From Pseudevernia furfuracea (lineage: Eukaryota > Ascomycota > Lecanoromycetes > Lecanorales > Parmeliaceae): a stretch of 64,000 nt of DNA. The DNA lies in the NCBI GenBank assembly GCA_022315425.1, contig JAIUPT010000042.1, positions 1,984,001 to 2,048,000 of the forward strand, given 5' to 3'. Position 1 is the stretch's first letter; every line of letters begins with the position of its first letter. Shown piece after piece: positions 57,401 to 64,000 of this stretch. The translations under genes were made by a program, and so were the position numbers. The notes below the pieces were generated by a model. That model was given only the letters and a program-made list of their open reading frames with translations. It was not told where the DNA came from and ran no database searches.

Positions 57401-58322
57401 GGCAGGTGTGGAGCTTGTCGTGTTGGCGTAGCGGGAGAAAGATGGACCTGAAGACGAACTTATTCCCCCAGTAGAAGAAGCTGACGAAGCTGCAGCGGTG
57501 GAAGATCTCTGCGTTGTAGTCGTAGAAGTGCCAAAGAGCGTGCTGGAATATGCTGCCACGGCTTTCTGAGCGCGTTTCAACAGTTTCAGACCGCCGCAAG
57601 ATTCGTCTGCATCATCCCTGCAAGGTACATTGCACACACTGTCCTCTCCGCGAGTCGGATCCGTTACAATGTAATCTCCGCAGTAGCCTTGTACTCTTAT
57701 CAGTCTCTGCGCTCTTCTTGGGGATTGGCAGCCACCTACAGTCAGCGCCAGCTTCCAACGAGAAGTAGGTCGAGCCCAGACAGAGCAATCCGCACTGAGA
57801 TAAATCTCCGACCGTGTAGTTGGCAGTGATTGGCTCTATGTATTCGCCTTCAAAACATCCCACGTACACGTAAGTTGCCCCCTCTATGGATATTTGAGTA
57901 GGGTAGCTAGTAGGCGCCGTATAGCTGTTGGTCGAACTTGGACTCGATGTTAGTACTGGGATAGAGGATGCTGTACCTGAGATTAGATTCGTTAAGGTCG
58001 GTGAGACAGAATTGCCAAATCCAGAGTTCGAGCCAATAGCAGTTGCGATACTACCTGAAGGTAAGAAAGTCGGCGAGACAGAACTCCCGAGTTCAGTATT
58101 CGAGCCAACAGCAGTTGCAGTATTACCTGAAGATAAGGTCGTGGTAATAGATACAACCTCCTCGATCAAGCTTGATGTAAGGAAGCAAACTTATCACATT
58201 TGCTTAGCATCACCACGATCGTGAGCTTGTAAGGTGAACTTACCACTTTCTTCCTGAGCACTGGCGGTCGGAACAACTGTTAGTGACGCTAGGACCAATG
58301 GCAAAAACCAAAGACGGGCCAT
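54489..58322 (-). CDS. secreted WSC-domain protein with long tandem-repeat region
   Basis: This is a cell-wall or secreted protein. Exons on the minus strand are 58322-58244, 58189-57740, 57687-57268 and 57211-54489, giving 1223 residues. A signal peptide (MARLWFLPLVLASLTVVPTASA) is followed by a Ser/Thr-rich linker and a WSC domain of eight Cys (YVYVGCFEGEYIEP, CGLLCLG, ADCYCGDYIV, SVCNVPC and ESCGGLK); WSC domains bind polysaccharide. Then come two Cys-pair motifs (GCTDLACVSEANAG and GCANLVCVSLSLAVG), a Thr/Ser stretch, three arrays of short Pro-rich repeats (about residues 390-1080), a third Cys-pair motif (ECSGLACATLSVG) and a Val/Thr-rich tail with no clear GPI signal. A long frame on the opposite strand across the repeats is a shadow. 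Confidence 0.85.
54940..56015 (-). repeat. repeat array A, 15-bp units (LPTDV/LPTDI)
   Basis: The array is built from 15-bp units encoding VLPTD or ILPTD, with higher-order blocks containing AAIPTVLPTD. The central part (about 55700-55870) is almost pure copies of GTGGGTAGTACATCG on the plus strand. It keeps the reading frame throughout and is prone to length change. Confidence 0.9.
56010..56400 (-). repeat. repeat array B, 84-bp units
   Basis: Four near-identical 84-bp units encode 28 residues each, with pieces such as GLPSLGLPTALPSIDLPS. Copies differ at only a few bases, so the expansion looks recent. Confidence 0.88.
56440..56905 (-). repeat. repeat array C, 45-bp units
   Basis: About ten 45-bp units encode the 15-residue pattern LPTVNVPSINLPSLA with substitutions. 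Units are more diverged than those in array B, suggesting an older expansion. Confidence 0.88.
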
Positions 58323-59046
58323 GTTTCGCTCGGCGGTGTGAGGGATGGGGATGAATGGGGCTGTAACTTACCGGTCAAGGCCCGCATGAATCCGCCTATA
58401 TCTTCTCGATAGACAGCTGTGATTAATCCAGAAGAATGAATCTTTTCGCGTACGCCAGTGAAACACGTGGCGAACATAACAGAAAGCAACCGAGAGCAAC
58501 CGAGATCAAGCGAGGTCAAGCGAGGTCAAGCGAAGTAATTAAATGCCAAAGGTATCGGCAGAAAAACAAACGCGTGGTCGGAATGGAGTAAGGACGTTGA
58601 GACCAGCAGAATTGCCACGCAGTAATCGAGGTAGGAACCATCTTGGCAAGCTACAAGAACAGCGAATACAAGCAGTGGTTGAGCATGTTTGCTGCACGTT
58701 GATCCTGATGTATTCAATGAAGATGCGAACGTAGTCAATAGGCTTCTGATGCCACACACGATCGACGCGGCGGAACAAAGTCCGGAATGCGGCGTGGATA
58801 CAAAAAAATAACGACCCCTTGCTTCAACCAACAGGGTGTCGCTTACCGAAAAGCGGTGATTTCCTAATTCTTGGGGGGTATCTCCTAATTGGGAAATTCG
58901 TAACGGAAAATATTTGGACATCGAAGACGCTTTCGAGATCTTTCCACCCATGAACATTCAATGATGATATCTTTCTATTGCTGGGCAGGACCAGATCGAA
59001 ATCGAAAGGCGTTGGCGACTATACAAAAGATCAGCACTTTGTATAC
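58323..59046. other. intergenic
   Basis: This 724-bp spacer upstream of the WSC gene includes a short imperfect tandem repeat (GAGGTCAAGC-like units, about 58485-58535). No gene is supported. Confidence 0.55.
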
Positions 59047-62000
59047 TCACCAGGGTCTGCTTAACCTACGTTTCATCACTCCCCGCATTCCAGGATAACC
59101 ACCCGACTTATTTTTGGAGCTAGTCTGACTGGATATGCCTTCGACATCCTCGTCTCCATCTGAACTGCTGCTGCTATCATCACTATCGCTGCTTGACCTA
59201 TCAGAGTCAGACTTCCCCAAAGGCAAGGCACTTAGTGGCTGCGATGAGAAAGTCTCCATTTTCGGCTTTATCACGACGGGTGTGACCGCTCGAGGTAGTT
59301 TCTGGAGCTCCGAAAGACTCGGATACTTGTAGTAGGCAGGGCAGATACCGTTAGCAAGGCGTCCGGCATGGTCGAGCCCTTGATTGATGACCTTATTATC
59401 TGCAGAGCCGTTGGTGGTTGAAGAAGCCTGTTTGACGAGAGAACTAGGTACAACTTGTCGGGACTCGAGCTGCAACTGCTTATCCGCCGCTTTGTCGACG
59501 TGCTTGCCATCACTCTGCATTGAGACAGTGCTGCGAGACCGAGAGGAGGAGGCTTGGCTTGACTGCGAAGACGCTTTGCTTTGTAAGTGGCCTTTCGATT
59601 GTTTGGCCCTCACACCGACGGCCTTGCTACCCCCCTTCATAGTGTTAGGTGCCGATTTGCCATTCCTGGCGCCAATCGACCCTTTGGATGATGGCACTTG
59701 GAGTTCCTCTTCTTCTTCTTCTTCTCCTTCTTCTTCATCTGAATTGGAAGCCGAACCAGAGCTCAATGAACACGTTTCGGACAAAGCCTGGGCCGGAGAT
59801 CGAGAGGTTGACTTCTGCAGAGAAGTCGTGTCCGATTTAGTATTGGAGCGAGGTAGAATGGCCGAAGCTGCTGCCCTGTCCTTCTCGGCTTTGATGTTGT
59901 GGATGATGGGGTCTATAGGTGTACTAGGTTTCACTTCGGCAGTCCCCTTCCCATGAGATGTTGTGACCGGGAAGATGGGCTTCCTCGAGCTCGGCCCAGC
60001 TTTGGCATTACCGGTCTGCCACACTGGTTCCTCTGAGGTGCTCGAGTCTTCGCCAGATGAAAGGATTATCTCATTGTTTGAACCCGGCATGCGAGTAATT
60101 GGAGGATTAACCACACAACCTTTCAGCTTCTCGACCTGTCTTGTCACCTTGAGCTTCGTCTGGACCTTCCCGTTTTTGGCTGCGATTTTCGTAATTTTGC
60201 TGTCAGATGCTTTCTTGGGAACGAGGATTTTTATGGGCGTTTTCGAAGGCGCGTTGGATGCGGTTCTGGGTGGGTTTTTCGGAAGGTCTTTTGCAGAGGA
60301 CTGTTTGGTGGCAAGCTCGTTATTGATCTCTTTGAGGGACTTGGGATTCGGCACCGAATGAATGTACTCGTTGAGCTTGGCCTTTGACGGCACATCGAAA
60401 GATACTGAAGACACTGACCGACGCAACGCACTTGAAGTTTGTCGAAGGGCACTTCGAAGAGGCGCATCCATATTCCCTGATGATCGGTTGCTTGAAGGAC
60501 TTGATCCCGATGAACTCTGATGCGAAGATTTGGTGACAGAGGAGCCCGGTACGATCGGCGTCATAGATCGCTTTGGGCCTGAAATATTTTGCGATGCTGG
60601 AGTTGTTGAAGATCGACTTCGAACCTCCAAGGTGTCTCTCAGCTTCTGCATGTCTCGATCCGGTAAACTCTTTTGTCCATGCTCCTTTAACGCCGTTGCC
60701 GTCTCTCGCGCTGTCTCGACTTGTTGAGCTCGTTGCTTGGCATCTTTGGACTCGATGTTTGCAAGCTGTTGGGCCTTCTTCCGTGCAAGCCGTTCTTCAC
60801 GAGCTTTCTTCTCATGCTCCTTGCCTTGCGCTTCTCTTACTTGTTCGGCGGCTTTGTCCTCGTTAGCTTGTTTCTTAATTGCCATCTCTCTAAGCTTTGC
60901 GTTTGCTTTTTCCTTCTTCTCCGCCTTAATCTGCTTGGCGCCTTCTTCTGCTAGCATCAACTTGTCAGCTTCTTCGGCTAACGTCGTCTCTCTGGTTTGC
61001 CGTTCGCGAGCCAGCCTCTCGCTGGTCTCATTGTCTTCTGCCAGTCTCTCTGCATTTACCCTTCTCTGCTCATTCCGCTTGGCCTCTGCAAGTTCCTCCT
61101 CTTTTTCTTTCGCCTTCTTTGCCTGCTCTAACTCCTCATTCCGCTTGGCCTCAGCAAGTTCCTCCTCTTTTTCTTTCGTCTCCTTTGCCTGCTCTAACTC
61201 CTCATTCCGCTTGGCCTCAGCAAGTTCCTCCTCTTTTTCTTTCGTCTCCTTTGCCTGCTCTAACTCCTCATTCCGCTTGGCCTCAGCAAGTTCCTCCTCT
61301 TTTTCTTTCGTCTCCTTTGCCTGCTCTAACTCCTCATTCCGCTTGGCCTCAGCAAGTTCCTCCTCTTTTGCTTTCGCCTTCTTTGCCTGCATTGACTCCT
61401 CGTCCTCGCCTGTTCGTCTTACGCCGAGACCATGGTTCTTCGCATATAGGTCGACAGTCTGTGAAATAGATACTGGTCGCGGTGTCGAGTTGAAGATGAA
61501 CGGGATCGTAGAAGGTTTTGGCGAATTTGCACTAGTAGTAGGCTGTTTACCAGATGTATCAATGGGGTCTGCGGATGGTACTTCATGAACCGATGCTCTG
61601 AGCTCAGGTGATTCTGATTTTGTGCTCTCTCGATCAAGCTGCATAGCTCCTCCAACAGATCCGCTGACCGACGTTGTTTCTCTGCCAAGTGGTGAGTCCG
61701 GTATTGCAGAGAGGTCGATCTCGTTGCCAGAGATGGACTCTTGTGGACCGATAATGGGAAGGGACGTTGGGGTACCGTACGGGTTTAGATCTGCATGATA
61801 CATTAATAATGCAGTAGAGAGATGCGACATCTAAGACGTACGCTTCTTTTTAGGCAACTTCTGCGAGTCAAGGACCTGATGAATCGATTCTTGCGTCCCA
61901 GAAGTCTGAGATGAATGATATTGCTCGCCTCCTCGTTCCTCGCGCATACTCAACAGCTGGCGGGCACCGGATGTCCCATTGAGCCTTGGTTCATGCGTAC

Positions 62001-62605
62001 GCTGCCGCTTAGTCGCTGGTCTGAAAAGCGTATGGTTCTCAGCATCCCACTCCTCGATACTTGGTATTTCGTGTTGTAGGTTTCGTGAATTTTGTAAAAG
62101 GTAGGGCTGTGAAGGCAGCTCAAGAGGGCGTTTGCGTGGTCTTGCGGATGAGGTGGGAGCCAGCGAAGTAAACCGCTGTAATGTCTCGAGTGTTTCTGGT
62201 CTGGGTGGATACCTATGGACCTCGAGGATGGAATTGCGGATGTTCCCGTCTGCTCCTCTGTCGTCAAAGAGGTCTCCGACGACTTGCTCCTCTAGATCCA
62301 CGAAATCTCCATAGGCAGTCTTAAGATGTCGAATATGCAACGGTCTAATTGATCGCGGATTCGGATCAGCTTTCTTGCCGTAGCGAGCAGGAGTACGCTT
62401 TTTGTATTCCGACTCACCCCATAGAAGGCTCGAACATCCTTCCCCATTTCTTCACAATTCTGTCGCAAACCACCTGCATAGATGTATCTTCAGTGCATGG
62501 TTCGCACCACTTGACAGTCTCTTGACGCGTATGGGCACTGCTAGAGGGTGAAGGGCCTGCCTGCTCCCAGGGCAGGACACAGATTTGAAGGCGTATGCGG
62601 CCCAT
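59047..62605 (-). CDS. Net1/Dnt1-like nucleolar protein (Cdc14-binding N-terminal domain)
   Basis: The N-terminus resembles the domain shared by budding-yeast Net1/Tof2 and fission-yeast Dnt1, nucleolar proteins that bind Cdc14-family phosphatase and act in rDNA silencing and mitotic exit: MGRIRLQICVLPWEQ, VKWCEPCTEDTSMQVVCDRI, and HLKTAYGDFVDLEEQVVGDLFDD. Exons on the minus strand are 62605-62418, 62344-61842 and 61790-59047, giving 1144 residues. Most of the rest is disordered, with a basic patch (LPKKKRTS), a long charged helix built partly from a 22-residue repeat, many Ser/Lys stretches, an acidic run of Glu (about 59705-59735), and a basic end (GVMKRRLSRPW). A further intron at the very end (GTGAGT at about 59050) could replace the last residue by a short extension. 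Confidence 0.78.
61063..61390 (-). repeat. 66-bp tandem repeat inside Net1/Dnt1-like gene
   Basis: About five copies of a 66-bp unit encode the 22-residue helix EELAEAKRNEELEQAKETKE or close variants. The central copies are identical at the DNA level, which implies recent duplication or homogenisation; the outer copies differ slightly (AKKAKEKE, AKAKEEE). Confidence 0.92.
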
Positions 62606-64000
62606 TTTGGCAGGTTCTTAGAGCATGCTGCGAAAGCTGGAAGCGAAGATGTAAGGTATCAATAGAAGGGTTGAGTTTGGGAAGATAGGAGCTGTTAGCT
62701 GTGAGGGACTGGAAACTGAAGGTGAACTTCAGATCTCAGACGCGATTTTTGCTTCTCGCGTGTGGCGCAAAGGTCAAAGCTCACCTCAGTTTCAACTTTC
62801 GATTGGATTGAGGGTTCGGCCCGCCGTTATCCGGGAGCCGCTGACCTCGGAGTTAAGACCTTCACTCCGAGCCCTGTAAATTCGATACATAATGTGATCC
62901 GTCAATAGGTACGGAGTATATAGCCCAATCATGCAGATATTGATCAAGTGAATCTTTACATTGCTATTGTTGACAAGCAAATATTGTGAAAATGATTGTT
63001 ATTTTTTAATTGAATTCACAGGTCACAGAGTCAAGTGAATCTATACATGCCGTTGGTATGGGTCTCGGCGCCATCAAGATAGCCCGTCGAATTTGACAAT
63101 ATAAGCTACCTACCCTCGTTCCAATAGATTAATCATCTATAGCACAAACGCTGCATGAACTTGATCGCCGTCAGCAAAACTCTTCCCAGCCAGCTGCATG
63201 TGGTCGCGCAACCGTCCAGTCCAGTCCATCTCCCGTTCTTCCCCGTTTTTCCCTCAGACCAATCGCTCTCGCTAGTAGAGGCATCCCGATAACATCCCAT
63301 ACTGCGCCCCTTTGAATAGCAATTCCTGCTTCCAACCTGATGTATGTTTTTTCCCGCATCATGCCAATTTGCATTCAGATCATTCCCTATCGCTCCGAAT
63401 TGCAGAAACAACGGCTTGGAGAGCTTTGTGTTTCGGCTTCTCTATTGAATCGAGGAGTCGCCCATCAAACCTTTGAGCGTGCGCAACAAACAAAGGGTAA
63501 ATGTCCACACCGATCGCTAATCCGAGATACCTAGAGTACGTGGTTGATTGTATTTGCATCGATTCTGCAGATAGATTCCAGGCCCTTTTTGAAGCTCCGT
63601 CTACTTGCGGGTATGCGTGGGTCGGGATCAAAAGCTTGGGATATAAATGATGATGAATCCGGGCTTTTGAAGACAGCTATAGAAGACTGATCTGCAAAGA
63701 CTGTCGTGGCACTGGCGCTTCCTCATGGGTACGAGTGATCAATAGAACGACGGCTACGAGTGATCCAAACGAGTAGGTGCTGTAGAAGAGGGTGATGTAT
63801 TGTTACAGAGTGCGTCACTCGTAAACAGGATCCTCCCTGCCTTCGGGGGGCCTCTCCTGTACACACTCGCTCCTACACTCTTCTGCTGCGCTGGATTATA
63901 AACAGACTAGCCCTGCCGGGAGCACACAATCAAGGCAAAATGGGTAAACGCTGAAGGAATGGGTCTTTTTGAGCGTGACACAGTCTCGAGTGCTTGGATA
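62606..64000. other. intergenic, no supported gene
   Basis: This is promoter-side sequence of the Net1/Dnt1-like gene followed by about 1 kb in which only short frames (for example 63340-63534) occur. I recognise no gene. Confidence 0.5.

Noticed and set aside
60737..61588. A 283-codon plus-strand frame rich in Ser, Ala and Phe.
   Set aside because: It is a shadow of the Lys/Glu repeat helix of the Net1/Dnt1-like gene on the other strand.

Overview
The window is nuclear DNA of a filamentous ascomycete (Pezizomycotina). The gene models that can be traced are split by mostly 45-150 nt introns with GT..AG (twice GC..AG) ends. The gene families are those of such fungi: WSC cell-wall protein, berberine-bridge FAD oxidase, NACHT/STAND protein, Dal5-type MFS carrier, FAR1-domain protein and a Fot1/pogo transposon. 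A class assignment (for example Leotiomycetes) would only be a guess. For most genes I assembled exons by hand so that frame, splice signals and family motifs agree; the summed exon lengths are divisible by three in every model reported as intact.

Layout. 1-4.0 kb: gene-poor, with short repeats and only weak open frames. 4.0-6.1 kb (+): Dal5-like MFS transporter with a 5-nt microexon. 7.6-10.2 kb (-): secreted peptide-N-glycosidase A, divergent from a GT25-type glycosyltransferase at 11.6-13.1 kb (+). 13.1-18.9 kb: simple-sequence tracts and one unresolved hypothetical locus near 15 kb. 18.9-32.4 kb is a dense housekeeping block: PEX1 (-), MCM7 (+), NEDD8 protease DEN1/NEP1 (+), a small hypothetical gene (-), a FAR1-domain protein (+), ERV2 sulfhydryl oxidase (-) and a BCAT-like aminotransferase (+). 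32.8 kb (+): a small hypothetical gene.

35.1-36.9 kb (-): BBE-family oxidase with an in-frame TAG near its C-terminus. 39.4-41.7 kb: a complete Fot1/pogo element with 49-bp inverted repeats and exact 16-bp flanking direct repeats; its transposase frame carries two TAG codons. 42.0-44.4 kb (+): a large membrane-protein gene with two frameshifts, starting about 250 bp from the transposon end. 45.7-47.9 kb (-): divergent CAX-type cation/proton exchanger, head to head with a NACHT NTPase at 48.2-51.1 kb (+). 52.4-53.9 kb (+): LYAR-type zinc-finger protein. 54.5-58.3 kb (-): secreted WSC-domain protein with about 2 kb of tandem repeats. 59.0-62.6 kb (-): Net1/Dnt1-like nucleolar protein with a 66-bp tandem repeat. 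62.6-64 kb: no gene seen.

The parts fall into a conserved core (18.9-32.4 kb) and accessory flanks (35-48 kb and 54-58 kb) with decay, mobile DNA, repeat expansion and fast-evolving families. I found no clearly new multi-gene system. The most unusual items are the transposon's 16-bp flanking repeats, the decayed genes around it, the microexon-rich DEN1 and MFS genes, the divergent CAX exchanger paired with a NACHT gene, and the three-array repeat region of the WSC protein.
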